DNA of 64,000 nt from Bradyrhizobium sp. CCGB01 (lineage in GTDB: Bacteria > Pseudomonadota > Alphaproteobacteria > Rhizobiales > Xanthobacteraceae): contig NZ_JANADK010000001.1 of NCBI RefSeq assembly GCF_024199795.1, positions 2,418,001 through 2,482,000 of the forward strand, given 5' to 3'. How positions within the stretch are numbered: position 1 is the stretch's first letter; each line of letters begins with the position of its first letter. Below are positions 46,068 through 55,242 of this stretch, piece by piece. The notes beneath the pieces are model-generated. The model ran no database searches. It saw only the letters and a list, made by a program, of their open reading frames with translations, and had not been told where the DNA came from. The position numbers were made by a program, and so were the translations under genes.

Positions 46068-46111
46068 CCCGTTTTGGTAACGAAGCTTGCCGCGATTGCA
46101 AGGCCTCTTGT

Positions 46112-47374
46112 CTAGCCGATCCGGCGGAAGATCACGCTGGCATTCACCCCGCCAAAGCCGAAGCCGTTGGAGATCGCGTTGAGCATCGGCATCGGCCGCG
46201 CGCTGCCTGCGACGATGTCGATGCCGTCAGCGCCCGGATCGGGGTTTTCGAGATTGAGTGTCGGCGGCGCGACCTGGTCGCGCAGGGCAAGGACGGTGAA
46301 GATCGCCTCGAGGCCGCCGGCGGCACCGAGCAGATGGCCGGTGGCCGATTTGGTCGCGCTCACGGCAATGTTCCGGTTGCGGCCGAACAGCGCGGCGATG
46401 GCGCCGAGCTCGCTCTCGTCGCCGGCCGGCGTCGAGGTTGCATGCGCATTGAGGTGCTGCAAATCCGCGGGCGCAAGCTTCGCCTGCCGGAGCGCGATCT
46501 CCATCGCACGGCGGGCGCCGTCACCGTCTGGCGGACCGGACGTCATGTGATAGGCATCCGCCGTCGTGCCGTAGCCGATGATCTCGGCGATCGGCGCGGC
46601 GCCGCGCGCCAGCGCATGCTCCAGCTCCTCGATCACCAGGATGCCGGCGCCTTCGCCCATGACAAATCCCTCGCGGTCGCGATCGAACGGGCGGGAGGCG
46701 CGCGCGGGCTCGTCGTTGAAGGAGCTCGACAGCGCGCGGGCCGCGGCGAAACCGCCGAGGCTGACGATGTCGATGCAGGCCTCCGCGCCGCCGCAGATCG
46801 CGACATCGGCCTCGCCGGCGCGGATCATGCGCGCGGCATCGCCGATCGCCTGGACGCCGGCGGCGCAGGCGGTGACGGGCGTACCCAGCGCGCCCTTGTA
46901 GCCGTATTTGATCGAGACGTGGCCGGCGGCGAGATTGGCGAGGAACGAGGGGATGGTGAACGGCGAGAGCCTGCGCGCGCCGCGCTGCTCGGTGATGCGC
47001 ACGGCCTCCGCCATCGCGGGGAAGCCGCCGACGCCGGAAGCGATGATCGTCGCGGTCCGTTCCAGCGCTGCTGCGTCCTCTGGCGCCCATTTGGCCTGCG
47101 CGACGGCCTCTGCGCTGGCGAGCAGCGCGAACAGGATGAAGCGGTCCATCTTGCGCTGGTCTTTTGGCGCGGCCGCCTGTGCCGGATCGAAACCGCCTTC
47201 GGCATCGTCGGCTTTGTCGGGCACGAGACCGGCGATGCGCGCCGGCAGCGCCTGCGCCCATTCGCGCAGGGGCCGCAGCCCGCTTTGACCAGCGAGCAAA
47301 CGCCGCCAGGACAATTCCACACCGCAGCCGAGCGGCGATACTGCGCCCATGCCTGTCACGACGATACGACGCAT
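46112..47374 (-). CDS. FabF-like beta-ketoacyl-ACP synthase
   Basis: This 420-residue thiolase-fold condensing enzyme has a complete catalytic set: Cys170 (PVTACAAGVQA), His311 (LNAHATSTPAGD), Lys342 and His347 (TKSATGHLLGAAGGLEA). It should extend acyl-ACP chains using malonyl-ACP. Being located with a HxlR regulator, an exporter and a hydrolase, and without acyl carrier protein or other fab genes, it may be an accessory copy rather than the housekeeping FabF. A NodE-like role cannot be excluded. It begins one base after the HxlR stop, so translation is closely linked. Confidence 0.92.
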   Translation of the reverse strand: MRRIVVTGMGAVSPLGCGVELSWRRLLAGQSGLRPLREWAQALPARIAGLVPDKADDAEGGFDPAQAAAPKDQRKMDRFILFALLASAEAVAQAKWAPEDAAALERTATIIASGVGGFPAMAEAVRITEQRGARRLSPFTIPSFLANLAAGHVSIKYGYKGALGTPVTACAAGVQAIGDAARMIRAGEADVAICGGAEACIDIVSLGGFAAARALSSSFNDEPARASRPFDRDREGFVMGEGAGILVIEELEHALARGAAPIAEIIGYGTTADAYHMTSGPPDGDGARRAMEIALRQAKLAPADLQHLNAHATSTPAGDESELGAIAALFGRNRNIAVSATKSATGHLLGAAGGLEAIFTVLALRDQVAPPTLNLENPDPGADGIDIVAGSARPMPMLNAISNGFGFGGVNASVIFRRIG

Positions 47375-47375
47375 G

Positions 47376-47891
47376 TCAGTCTCCAGCCGGCGCGACGGCC
47401 GGGTTCATGGCCTTGAGCGAAGCGAGCCGCGCGCGCATCCCGCGGCTGGCGCGGGGACCCGGGACGACGACCGCATTGGCGAGGGTGATCGGGCGCATGT
47501 CGGCGGCATCGACCACGACCGGATCGAACGGGCGAACATCGCTCCGGTTCGCCAGCACGATGGATTCGCCCTTGGGCGCGAGATGCTTGTTGCCCCAGGC
47601 CAGCAGCGCCACGACCACGGGAAAGAAATCCCGCGCCTTCTCCGTCAGCACATATTCGTAACGCGGCGGGCGTTCGCAGTAACGGCGGCGGACGAACATG
47701 CCGCTCTCGGTGAGATGGGCAAGGCGCCGCGACAGGATGTTCGGCGCGATGCCGAGGCTTTGCTGGAACTCGTCGAACTTCGTCGCGCCCTGGAAGGCAT
47801 CCCGCAGGATCAGGATGCTCCACCATTCGCCGACCGTCTCCACGGCGCGGCCGACCGGACATTCCAGGATGGAAGGGGATTTGGGCTGCAT
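47376..47891 (-). CDS. HxlR-family winged-helix transcriptional regulator
   Basis: In this 171-residue protein the HxlR domain covers residues 8-105: CPVGRAVETVGEWWSILILRDAF, then FDEFQQSLGIAPNILSRRLAHLTESGM and the wing RPPRYEYVLTEKARDF. The last 60 residues are a predicted flexible tail. HxlR regulators sense redox, aldehyde or other reactive compounds, often through the N-terminal cysteine (Cys11 here). A perfect 12-bp inverted repeat begins 17 bases upstream, so it probably represses itself and the FabF-like, LysE and hydrolase genes downstream. Confidence 0.9.
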   Translation of the reverse strand: MQPKSPSILECPVGRAVETVGEWWSILILRDAFQGATKFDEFQQSLGIAPNILSRRLAHLTESGMFVRRRYCERPPRYEYVLTEKARDFFPVVVALLAWGNKHLAPKGESIVLANRSDVRPFDPVVVDAADMRPITLANAVVVPGPRASRGMRARLASLKAMNPAVAPAGD

Positions 47892-47907
47892 GGCGGGAAG
47901 GTAGGGA

Positions 47908-47934
47908 AGTAACTTGCAAAATGCAAGTTACTTG
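47908..47934 (-). promoter_or_regulatory. 27-bp perfect palindrome, probable HxlR operator
   Basis: AAGTAACTTGCA and TGCAAGTTACTT are perfect inverted repeats around AAA. They begin 17 bases upstream of the HxlR ATG and overlap the expected promoter. Confidence 0.78.
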
Positions 47935-48050
47935 GCGAGCCGTAGTGGGAGAGGGGGAGCGGGCCGAAGGGCCATGAAGGCGAGGCCGCAATTGAAGGTG
48001 TCGCTGCCTTTTAGCGGGAGGTTGGCGAACGATGGCGGGGCGCCATACTC

Positions 48051-48130
48051 CGTCATTGCGAGCGCAGCGAAGCAATCCAGAGTCTTGCCGTGGAGGCAGA
48101 CTGGATTGCTTCGTTGCGCTTGCAATGACG
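48051..48130. repeat. Palindromic repeat, 'CGTCATTGCGAGC' family
   Basis: CGTCATTGCGAGCGCAGCGA is mirrored by TTGCGCTTGCAATGACG, with AAGCAATCCAG / CTGGATTGCTT as inner arms. It lies in the roughly 285-base spacer between the HxlR operon and the polyprenyl synthase gene, which otherwise shows nothing. Confidence 0.85.
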
Positions 48131-48219
48131 CGTGTTGATGCAGTCGGGCGCTATTTCATCGGCCTTCGCCGGGACGACGCCGATGATGTGAAGAGCACTT
48201 GTGCTCTAAGCGCGAAAGC

Positions 48220-49227
48220 CTAGTGCGACCGTGCCAGGCAGAACGCCACCACCTGCTCCAGCGCGCTCTTCATCGGCGAGGACGGGAACAGCGCCAGCGC
48301 GTCGACGGCCATGGCGCCGTAGTGCTGGGCGCGGCTGAGCGTGTCCTCGAGGGCGCGGTGCTTGTTCATCAGGCCGATGGCGTGGTCGAGGTCGGCATCG
48401 CCGATCTCGCCGCGCTCCAGCGCGCGGATCCAGAACGCGCGCTCGGTGTCGTTGCCGCGGCGGAAGGCGAGCACCACCGGAAGCGTGATCTTGCCCTCGC
48501 GGAAATCGTCGCCGGTGTTCTTGCCGAGCTTGGCGCTCTTGCCGCCATAGTCGAGCACGTCGTCGACGAGCTGGAAGGCGATGCCGAGATTCATGCCGAC
48601 CGAGCGGCAGGCGGTCTGCTCCGCCTTCGGGCGGTTGGCGATGACGGGGCCGACCTCGCAGGCGGCGGCAAACAGCTCGGCGGTCTTGCCGCGGATCACG
48701 GCGAGATATTCGTCCTCGGTGGTCGCGGTGTTCTTGGCGGCTGCAAGCTGCATCACCTCGCCCTCGGCGATGGTGGCGGCCGCGGCGGAGAGGATGTCGA
48801 GCGCACGGAGCGAACCGACCTCGACCATCATGCGGAACGCCTGGCCGAGCAGGAAGTCCCCGACCAGCACGCTCGCCTCGTTGCCCCAGAGCATGCGCGC
48901 CGACAGCTTGCCGCGGCGCATCTCGCTCTCGTCGACCACGTCGTCATGGAGCAGGGTCGCGGTATGCATGAACTCGACGGAGGCGGCGAGCTTGATGTGA
49001 CCGTCGCCGGCGTAACCGGCGAGATTGGCCATGGCGAGCGTCAGCATCGGCCGCAGGCGCTTGCCGCCGGAGGAGATCAGATGGTTGGCGACCTCCGGGA
49101 TCATGGTCACGTCCGAACCGGTCCGCGACAGGATCGTGGCGTTGACGCGCTCCATGTCGGGCGCGACAAGGGCAACCAGCTCTTCGATCGACGCGCCGGG
49201 AGTTTCGAAAGGTACGATGACGGCCAC
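48220..49227 (-). CDS. Polyprenyl diphosphate synthase (octaprenyl-type)
   Basis: This 335-residue all-helical prenyltransferase has the first aspartate-rich motif in LLHDDVVDESEMRRG and the second in FQLVDDVLDYGG. It also has GGKRLRPMLTLA for substrate binding. It extends farnesyl diphosphate to the side chain of ubiquinone, linking with the MEP gene ispE upstream. The start is a GTG at 49227 with TTGGAG seven bases before it. A much longer open frame continues upstream but is the antisense of the TrmN6-like gene. It is divergent from the DUF2007 gene. Confidence 0.94.
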   Translation of the reverse strand: MAVIVPFETPGASIEELVALVAPDMERVNATILSRTGSDVTMIPEVANHLISSGGKRLRPMLTLAMANLAGYAGDGHIKLAASVEFMHTATLLHDDVVDESEMRRGKLSARMLWGNEASVLVGDFLLGQAFRMMVEVGSLRALDILSAAAATIAEGEVMQLAAAKNTATTEDEYLAVIRGKTAELFAAACEVGPVIANRPKAEQTACRSVGMNLGIAFQLVDDVLDYGGKSAKLGKNTGDDFREGKITLPVVLAFRRGNDTERAFWIRALERGEIGDADLDHAIGLMNKHRALEDTLSRAQHYGAMAVDALALFPSSPMKSALEQVVAFCLARSH

Positions 49228-49359
49228 GCCGGTCTCCAATATTTGCCCCGGAAGGGCTATTCTGATGGAAATACAATAGAAACTGGCGACGGATGCGGCA
49301 AGTGCTGCGGAACCATTGACATTTGCCTTCAAACCCCTTTCAGGCAGGAGATCTGTGTT

Positions 49360-49587
49360 TTGCGTGAACTGGTTCGAACCAACGATATGGTGCTGGTGTC
49401 GGCGATCGGCGCGCTGCTCGACGGCGCCAACATCCATCATCTGGTGCTGGACCAGAACATGAGCATCATCGAGGGCTCGCTCGGCATTTTGCCGCGGCGG
49501 ATCCTGGTCCATGAGGACGACGCCCAGGAAGCCAGGGAACTGCTCACCGAGGCCGGCCTCAGCCACGAACTGCGCGGCGATGAGTGA
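49360..49587 (+). CDS. DUF2007 domain protein
   Basis: This 75-residue protein begins at TTG (49360, AGGAG nine bases upstream): RELVRTNDMVLVSAIGALL, then DGANIHHLVLDQNMSIIEGS and RRILVHEDDAQEARELL. DUF2007 is a small alpha/beta domain, called a putative signal-transducing protein, related to PII-like folds. Its function is unknown. It overlaps the TrmN6-like gene by eight bases, which implies coupled translation. The pairing of these two genes divergent from a polyprenyl synthase is likely conserved in relatives, which is an inference. Confidence 0.85.
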   Translation: MRELVRTNDMVLVSAIGALLDGANIHHLVLDQNMSIIEGSLGILPRRILVHEDDAQEARELLTEAGLSHELRGDE

Positions 49588-50347
49588 CGCCTCGGCAGTC
49601 ATTACCGAGGACGCCTTTCTCGGCGGCCGGTTGCTGCTGAGGCAGAAGCGGTCCGGCCACCGTGCCGGGCATGACGCCATCTTGCTCGCGGCGGCGACGG
49701 AAGCGCGGGCGGGCGACCGCGTGGTCGATCTCGGCGCCGGCATCGGCACCGCCGGGCTGGCGCTCGGCCGGCGCGTCGCCGGTATCGGGCTAAGCCTGAT
49801 CGAGATCGATCCGGAGCTGGCGGAGCTCGCGCGCGCCAATGCGGCAGCGAATGGAATTGCCGCCGAGACGATCGTGCTCGACGTCACGGCGGACGCGCGG
49901 GCGTTTGCGGCAGACGGGCTGCTGCCCGACAGCGTCGACGTGGTGCTGATGAACCCGCCCTTCAACGATCCCGCACGCCATCGCGGCTCGCCCGATCGGA
50001 TGCGCCACACCGCGCATGTGGCGACGGAAGAGACGCTGAATGCATGGGTGCATGCGGCGCGGCGCATCCTCCGATCGAATGGCGCGCTGACATTGATCTG
50101 GCGTGCCGATGGGGTCGGCGAGGTTCTGGCAGCGCTGTCACGCGGCTTCGGCAGCCTGTCGATCCTGCCGGTTCACGGCGAGGCGGGACGGCCCGCGATC
50201 CGCGTGCTGGTGCGCGCGGTCAAAGGGGGGCGGGCTCCGACGCGACTGCTGCCGGGCCTGATGCTCAACGACGAGTCAGGCGTGCCCAAAAATCAGGTCA
50301 CAGAAATTCTGGAGGGGAGAGCGGTGTTGCCGCTGGCCGAGCTGTGA
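49580..50347 (+). CDS. TrmN6-like tRNA1(Val) adenine-N6 methyltransferase
   Basis: This 255-residue Rossmann methyltransferase has the SAM motif VVDLGAGIGTAGLALG and the catalytic NPPF (VVLMNPPFNDP). The order DAFLGGRLLLRQKRSGHRAGHDAILLA before it is typical of the TrmN6/YfiC family. Those enzymes methylate adenine 37 of tRNA1(Val), but others in the same family modify rRNA or release-factor glutamine. The assignment to tRNA is therefore by similarity only. The ATG at 49580 overlaps the DUF2007 stop. Confidence 0.83.
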   Translation: MSDASAVITEDAFLGGRLLLRQKRSGHRAGHDAILLAAATEARAGDRVVDLGAGIGTAGLALGRRVAGIGLSLIEIDPELAELARANAAANGIAAETIVLDVTADARAFAADGLLPDSVDVVLMNPPFNDPARHRGSPDRMRHTAHVATEETLNAWVHAARRILRSNGALTLIWRADGVGEVLAALSRGFGSLSILPVHGEAGRPAIRVLVRAVKGGRAPTRLLPGLMLNDESGVPKNQVTEILEGRAVLPLAEL

Positions 50348-50351
50348 CCGC

Positions 50352-50450
50352 TTACTGCGGAAGCGATTCCGACTGCTGCTCTTGCGGGGTCGTCAGGCGG
50401 ATCGCCATGAACAGCGCACCGATCAGCAGCATCAGCAGATAGATTTTCAT
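50352..50450 (-). CDS. 32-residue predicted membrane micropeptide
   Basis: The peptide begins MKIYLLMLLIGALFMA and continues IRLTTPQEQQSESLPQ: one transmembrane helix and a short polar tail. An AGCGGAGAACACC leader supplies the ribosome binding site GGAG, eight bases before the ATG. A perfect EcfG-type promoter (GGAAC-N17-CGTT) is placed correctly upstream with about 26 bases of leader, which strongly supports a real gene. It is convergent with the TrmN6-like gene, whose stop is four bases away, and divergent from the S49 peptidase. No family is recognised; a stress-related membrane role is plausible. Confidence 0.7.
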   Translation of the reverse strand: MKIYLLMLLIGALFMAIRLTTPQEQQSESLPQ

Positions 50451-50481
50451 GGTGTTCTCCGCTGCCTCATTGCAGCCTCCC

Positions 50482-50507
50482 AACGGGAAATCTGCAAAAC
50501 ACGTTCC
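50482..50507 (-). promoter_or_regulatory. EcfG-type general stress promoter upstream of the micropeptide
   Basis: On the reverse strand GGAAC (50507-50503), a 17-base spacer and CGTT (50485-50482) match the EcfG consensus exactly. The predicted start near 50476 lies about 26 bases before the ATG at 50450. Confidence 0.7.
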
Positions 50508-50561
50508 GGGCACTTCCAATGACAGTCGCGTGATAAGAAATGGTTAAGCAGAGGTAACGGC

Positions 50562-51470
50562 ATGGCCGAACAATTGAACGATCGTGAGGGTTCCGGCCTG
50601 GCCGACAAGCTCATGCAATATCTGCCGGCGCGATTCCGTCCCGGCACGGCGGTGGTGCCGGTGGTGCGGCTGTCCGGGGTGATCGGCGCGGTGACGCCGC
50701 TGCGCCCGGGCATGTCGCTTGCGGGTGTCGCGCGGGTGCTGGAGCGGGCGTTTTCGTATCGGAACGCCAAGGCGGTGGCGCTGGTGATCAACTCGCCCGG
50801 CGGCTCGCCGGTCCAGTCGCGCCAGATCTATCTGCGCATCAAGCAGCTTGCGGCGGAGAAGAAGCTGCCGGTGCTGGTGTTCGTCGAGGACGTCGCGGCC
50901 TCCGGCGGCTACATGATCGCCTGCGCCGGCGACGAGATCATCTGCGATCCGTCCTCCATCCTCGGCTCGATCGGCGTGGTCGGCGGCAGCTTTGGTTTCC
51001 AGGAGGCGATCAAGCGGCTCGGCATCGAGCGGCGGCTCTACACCGCCGGCTCGCACAAGGCGATGCTCGACCCGTTCCTGCCGGAGAACCCCGACGATGT
51101 CGGCAAGCTGAAGGCGATCCAGCGCGAGATCCACCAGATCTTCATTGCGTTGGTGAAGGAGAGCCGCGGCGCGCGCCTCAAGGGCACCGACGACACGCTG
51201 TTCACGGGGGAATACTGGGCCGGCGAGAGTTCGATCGCGCTCGGGCTCGCCGACAGCATCGGCGATCTCCGCTCAACTCTTCGTGCCCGCTACGGCGAGA
51301 AGGTTCTCACCCCCGTGATTGCTCAGCCGACCGGTTTGCTGTCCGGCCTTATAGGGCGGAAATCGGCCGGCGCGGGGCAGCTTTCGGCCATGGAATCAAT
51401 GGCCGGCCTGCCGGACGATCTGATCTCGGCGGTCGAGACGCGGGCGATTTGGGCAAAATTCGGGTTCTAG
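50562..51470 (+). CDS. S49 family signal peptide peptidase-like serine protease
   Basis: This 302-residue S49 protease has the nucleophile serine in AASGGYMIACAGDEI (Ser114) and a general-base lysine in AGSHKAMLDPF (Lys166). The 52-residue spacing equals that in Bacillus SppA. No clear N-terminal membrane helix is present. S49 proteases degrade leftover signal peptides or membrane fragments. The start at 50562 has AGAGGT upstream. The divergent micropeptide gene with its stress promoter lies 112 bases away. Confidence 0.9.
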   Translation: MAEQLNDREGSGLADKLMQYLPARFRPGTAVVPVVRLSGVIGAVTPLRPGMSLAGVARVLERAFSYRNAKAVALVINSPGGSPVQSRQIYLRIKQLAAEKKLPVLVFVEDVAASGGYMIACAGDEIICDPSSILGSIGVVGGSFGFQEAIKRLGIERRLYTAGSHKAMLDPFLPENPDDVGKLKAIQREIHQIFIALVKESRGARLKGTDDTLFTGEYWAGESSIALGLADSIGDLRSTLRARYGEKVLTPVIAQPTGLLSGLIGRKSAGAGQLSAMESMAGLPDDLISAVETRAIWAKFGF

Positions 51471-51574
51471 GCCGTGGCCTCCCGCGCCATTTGGTCCGCG
51501 CCGAGCCAATTGCGGCGCGGCTCGGTCTGCGCAAGAATGTGCGTGGGGGCTGAGCACTTAACAAGGATCGACCG

Positions 51575-51766
51575 ATGCCGCCGTTCGTCGCTTTCGCGGG
51601 CGTCCTGGGCGGGCTTGCCGTGGTCCGCTGGGCCTACAAGACCGCTGTCCGGATCAACCAGGAGCTGGAGGAGATGCGCTTGTCGCGCGTCGCCGAGGCC
51701 GCCCATATGGGGACCATCCAGACGCTGAAACGTGACCCCGTGACTGGGGCTTACCGGCCGGGATAG
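51575..51766 (+). CDS. Small conserved-looking protein of unknown function
   Basis: This 63-residue protein has an N-terminal hydrophobic helix (VAFAGVLGGLAVVRWAYKTA). A charged helix (RINQELEEMRLSRVAEAA) and the end TLKRDPVTGAYRPG follow. It is probably a membrane-anchored small protein, and I do not recognise a family. It follows the S49 gene by about 100 bases in the same direction and precedes glyQ. Codon use is typical of the region, and the next feature is a palindromic repeat. Confidence 0.68.
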   Translation: MPPFVAFAGVLGGLAVVRWAYKTAVRINQELEEMRLSRVAEAAHMGTIQTLKRDPVTGAYRPG

Positions 51767-51778
51767 CCGGCGCCAAGA

Positions 51779-51863
51779 GTGGGCAAAGGCGCTCTTGCGC
51801 CGTGCCCACCATTCCCTTCCGCAATCGTGGTGACGATGGTGGGCACGCTTCGCTTTGCCCACC
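51779..51863. repeat. Palindromic repeat, 'GTAGGGTGGGC' family, copy 6 (degenerate)
   Basis: GTGGGCAAAGGC and GCTTTGCCCAC bound the element, with GTGCCCACC and GGTGGGCACG inside. The outermost bases are lost. It lies between two same-direction genes. Confidence 0.78.
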
Positions 51864-51976
51864 TGACCGGACCGTCCCGCCTGGCCCGAATCCGCCCCCC
51901 TTTGCCTTGATTCCCGTCCCAGCCGTCGATACGGTCCCGCGCGATTCAAAACCCCCCGCGAGAGCCTGATCTGACG

Positions 51977-52912
51977 ATGGACGACTCATTGCCCGCCCAT
52001 ATGCGCCCGGAACGCTCGTTCCAGGGCTTCATCCTCGCGCTCCAGCGGTTCTGGGCCGAGCAGGGCTGCGTGATCCTGCAGCCCTACGACATGGAGATGG
52101 GCGCGGGGACCTTCCATCCGGCGACGACGCTGCGCGCGCTCGGCCCGAAGCCGTGGAACGCGGCCTATGTGCAGCCCTCGCGCCGGCCCAAGGACGGCCG
52201 CTACGGCGAGAATCCGAACCGGATGCAGCATTATTACCAGTTTCAGGTGATCATGAAGCCGTCGCCGCCGAACCTGCAGGAGCTGTACCTGAAGTCGCTC
52301 GCGGCGATCGGCATCGACTCCGCCGTGCACGACATCCGCTTCGTCGAGGACGACTGGGAGAGCCCGACGCTGGGCGCCTGGGGCCTCGGTTGGGAGTGCT
52401 GGTGCGACGGCATGGAAGTGAGCCAGTTCACCTATTTCCAGCAGGTCGCGGGCTTCGAATGCGCGCCGGTCGCGGGCGAGCTCACCTACGGGCTCGAGCG
52501 CCTCGCGATGTATGTGCAGGGCGTCGACCGCGTCTACGACCTCAACTTCAACGGCCGCGACGGCGACGCCAAGGTCACCTATGGCGACGTCTTCCTGCAG
52601 GCCGAGCGGGAATATTCGAAGCACAATTTCGAAGTCGCCGACACCGCGATGCTGTTCGAGCAGTTCAAGATGGCGGAGGCGGCCTGCAGGAAATACCTCG
52701 ACGCCGGTTGGAAGGACGATAAGCGCGAGGCGCATCTGATGGCGCTGCCCGCTTACGACCAGTGCATCAAGGCGAGCCATGTCTTCAACCTCTTGGACGC
52801 GCGCGGCGTGATCTCGGTGACGGAGCGCCAGAGCTACATCTTGCGTGTGCGCGAATTGGCAAAAGCCTGCGGCGAGGCCTGGATCCATACTGAAGCGGGC
52901 GGAGCGGCCTGA
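51977..52912 (+). CDS. glyQ: Glycyl-tRNA synthetase alpha subunit
   Basis: This 311-residue alpha chain of the heterotetrameric bacterial glycyl-tRNA synthetase carries the class II catalytic core. Motifs include [41 protein letters not shown] and the block [18 protein letters not shown]. It activates glycine with ATP. The TGA stop shares a base with the glyS ATG (TGATG), so the two subunits are made in step. Length is normal. Confidence 0.97.
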   Translation: MDDSLPAHMRPERSFQGFILALQRFWAEQGCVILQPYDMEMGAGTFHPATTLRALGPKPWNAAYVQPSRRPKDGRYGENPNRMQHYYQFQVIMKPSPPNLQELYLKSLAAIGIDSAVHDIRFVEDDWESPTLGAWGLGWECWCDGMEVSQFTYFQQVAGFECAPVAGELTYGLERLAMYVQGVDRVYDLNFNGRDGDAKVTYGDVFLQAEREYSKHNFEVADTAMLFEQFKMAEAACRKYLDAGWKDDKREAHLMALPAYDQCIKASHVFNLLDARGVISVTERQSYILRVRELAKACGEAWIHTEAGGAA

Positions 52913-55011
52913 TGCCCGAACTTTTGCTTGAACTGTTCTCGGAAGAAATCCCCGCGCGCATGCAGGCCAAGGCGGCCGACGATCTGCGCCGCATGGTCAC
53001 CGACAAGCTCGTGGCCGAAGGTCTCGTCTATGAGGGTGCGAAGGCATTCGCGACGCCGCGCCGCCTTGCGCTCACCGTGCACGGAATCCCCGTGCGCCAG
53101 CCCGATTTGAAGACCGAGCGCCGCGGACCGAAAGTCGGCGCGCCCGATGCGGCCGTGCAGGGCTTTCTGAAAGCCACAGGCCTGAAATCGCTGGATGAAG
53201 CCAAGATCCAGCGCGACCCGAAGGGTGATTTCTACATCGGCTTGATCGAGAAAGCCGGCCGCGACGCGATCGACGTGCTTGCGGAAATCCTGCCCGTCAT
53301 CATCCGCACCTTCCCCTGGCCGAAATCGATGCGCTGGGGCGCGCGCTCGGGCAAGCCGGGCTCGCTGAGCTGGGTGCGTCCGCTGCATGCGATCACCGCG
53401 ACTTTCGGGCCGGAGACGGAAGAGCCGGATGTCGTCAAGTTCGAAGTCGACGGCATCGAGACCGGCCAGACCACTTACGGCCATCGCTTCATGGCACCGG
53501 CGGCGATCAACGTGCGCCGCTTCGAGGACTATGAGACGAAGCTGAAGGCGGCAAGAGTCATCCTCGATCCGCAGGCGCGCAAGGACATCATCTTTGCCGA
53601 CGCCAAGGAGCTGACCTTCGCGCAGGGCTTCGAGCTGGTCGAGGATCAGGTGCTGCTCGACGAGGTTTCCGGCCTCGTCGAATGGCCCGTCGTCATGATG
53701 GGATCGTTCGAAGCCGAATATCTCGCGATCCCGGAAGAGGTGATCCGCGCCACCATCCGCAACAACCAGAAATGCTTTGTGGTCAGGGATGCGAAGACGG
53801 GCAAGCTGACCAACAAGTTCGTCCTCACCGCAAATATCGAGGCTGCCGACGGCGGCAAGGTCATCGTATCAGGCAACGAGCGCGTGATCCGTCCGCGCTT
53901 GTCGGATGCGAAGTTCTTCTACGAGACCGATCTCAAAACGAAGCTCGAGGATCGGCTGCCGAAGTTCGATCAGATCGTGTTCCACGAAAAGCTGGGTACG
54001 CAGGCGGAGCGCATCAAGCGCATTGAGCGCCTCGCCGCCGAGATCGCGCCGCTGGTGGGCGCGGATGTCGCTAAGGCGACGCGCGCCGCGCATCTCGCGA
54101 AGGCGGATCTGCTGACCGAAGTCGTCGGCGAATTCCCGGAGGTGCAGGGCCTGATGGGCAAGTACTACGCGTTGGCCCAGGGCGAGGACGCGTCCGTCGC
54201 CGCGGCCTGCGAGGAGCACTACAAGCCGCAAGGTCCCACGGATCGCGTGCCAACCGATCCGGTCAGCGTTGCGGTGGCGCTTGCAGACAAGCTCGACACG
54301 CTCGTCGGCTTCTGGGCGATCGACGAGAAGCCGACCGGCAGCAAGGACCCGTATGCGCTGCGGCGTGCGGCGCTCGGCGTGATCCGGCTGATCGCTGAGA
54401 ATAATTTGCGTTTGTCGCTCATGAAGGTTGCGGCGTCCGCACTCGCCGGCTTGTCGGTGAAGTCGGCCGATGCTTCGAGGCTTCCAGGCGATCTGCTCGC
54501 CTTCTTCGCCGATCGTCTCAAGGTGCAGCTCCGCGAGCAGGGCGCTCGGCACGATCTCGTCGATGCCGTGTTCGCGCTCGGCGGCCAGGACGATCTCTTG
54601 ATGATCGTGCGCCGTGTCGAAGCGCTCGGAAAATTCCTCGACAGCGACGACGGCAAGAACCTGCTTGCCGGCACCAAGCGCGCCAGTAACATCCTTTCGA
54701 TCGAGGAGAAGAAGGATAAGCGTAGCTTCGCCGGTTCGCCGGATGCCGCGCTCTACAGCCTCGACGAGGAAAAGGCGCTGGCGAAGGCGATCGGCGAGGT
54801 GCAGGTGGAAGCGAGCGCCGCCGTCGCCAGGGAGGACTTTGCGGCTGCGATGAGCGCGATGGCAAAGCTGCGTCCGCCGGTCGATGCGTTCTTCGACAAG
54901 GTGCGCGTCAACGACGACGATGCGAAGGTGCGCGAGAACCGCCTGAAGCTGCTCAACGAGATCCGCAGCGCCACGCGCGCGGTCGCGGATTTCTCAAAGA
55001 TCCAGGATTGA
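52912..55011 (+). CDS. glyS: Glycyl-tRNA synthetase beta subunit
   Basis: This 699-residue beta chain provides tRNA recognition and the C-terminal anticodon-binding/DALR-like domain. It starts [18 protein letters not shown] and includes FKATGL-type core blocks, [28 protein letters not shown] and the HD-like region [27 protein letters not shown], all diagnostic. It is translationally coupled to glyQ through TGATG. The 3' end faces the DUF1236 gene across a palindromic repeat and a terminator. Confidence 0.97.
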   Translation: MPELLLELFSEEIPARMQAKAADDLRRMVTDKLVAEGLVYEGAKAFATPRRLALTVHGIPVRQPDLKTERRGPKVGAPDAAVQGFLKATGLKSLDEAKIQRDPKGDFYIGLIEKAGRDAIDVLAEILPVIIRTFPWPKSMRWGARSGKPGSLSWVRPLHAITATFGPETEEPDVVKFEVDGIETGQTTYGHRFMAPAAINVRRFEDYETKLKAARVILDPQARKDIIFADAKELTFAQGFELVEDQVLLDEVSGLVEWPVVMMGSFEAEYLAIPEEVIRATIRNNQKCFVVRDAKTGKLTNKFVLTANIEAADGGKVIVSGNERVIRPRLSDAKFFYETDLKTKLEDRLPKFDQIVFHEKLGTQAERIKRIERLAAEIAPLVGADVAKATRAAHLAKADLLTEVVGEFPEVQGLMGKYYALAQGEDASVAAACEEHYKPQGPTDRVPTDPVSVAVALADKLDTLVGFWAIDEKPTGSKDPYALRRAALGVIRLIAENNLRLSLMKVAASALAGLSVKSADASRLPGDLLAFFADRLKVQLREQGARHDLVDAVFALGGQDDLLMIVRRVEALGKFLDSDDGKNLLAGTKRASNILSIEEKKDKRSFAGSPDAALYSLDEEKALAKAIGEVQVEASAAVAREDFAAAMSAMAKLRPPVDAFFDKVRVNDDDAKVRENRLKLLNEIRSATRAVADFSKIQD

Positions 55012-55036
55012 GGCGCGCTCGCGCGGCAACATCACT

Positions 55037-55114
55037 GTCATTCCGGGGCGATGCGAAGCATCGAACCCGGAATCTCGAGATTCCGGGTTCACGCTTCGCG
55101 CGCCCCGGAATGAC
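55037..55114. repeat. Palindromic repeat, 'GTCATTCCGGGGC' family
   Basis: GTCATTCCGGGGCG is mirrored by CGCCCCGGAATGAC, with GAACCCGGAATCTCGAGATT as the inner part. It stands between the convergent glyS and DUF1236 genes and may help to end glyS transcription. Confidence 0.85.
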
Positions 55115-55118
55115 GGCC

Positions 55119-55157
55119 AAAAAAAGCCCCGCCCGGCGGGGGGATACCGGGCGGGGC
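55119..55157 (-). terminator. Rho-independent terminator of the DUF1236 gene
   Basis: On the reverse strand GCCCCGCCCGG and its complement form an 11-bp stem (55126-55136 with 55147-55157), followed by seven T residues. It lies about 85 bases after the DUF1236 stop. Confidence 0.85.
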
Positions 55158-55242
55158 CTGATGTCCGATTAACACTGCTCGCGCCAGCCTGATTGAAGTG
55201 ACGCGCCGGACATCGAGTTGGACTGATTAGTTCATCATCTCG

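Noticed and set aside
48220..50067. A single 615-residue protein including the polyprenyl synthase
   Set aside because: The extra N-terminal part is antisense to the TrmN6-like and DUF2007 genes. A GTG at 49227 with a ribosome binding site gives the normal synthase.
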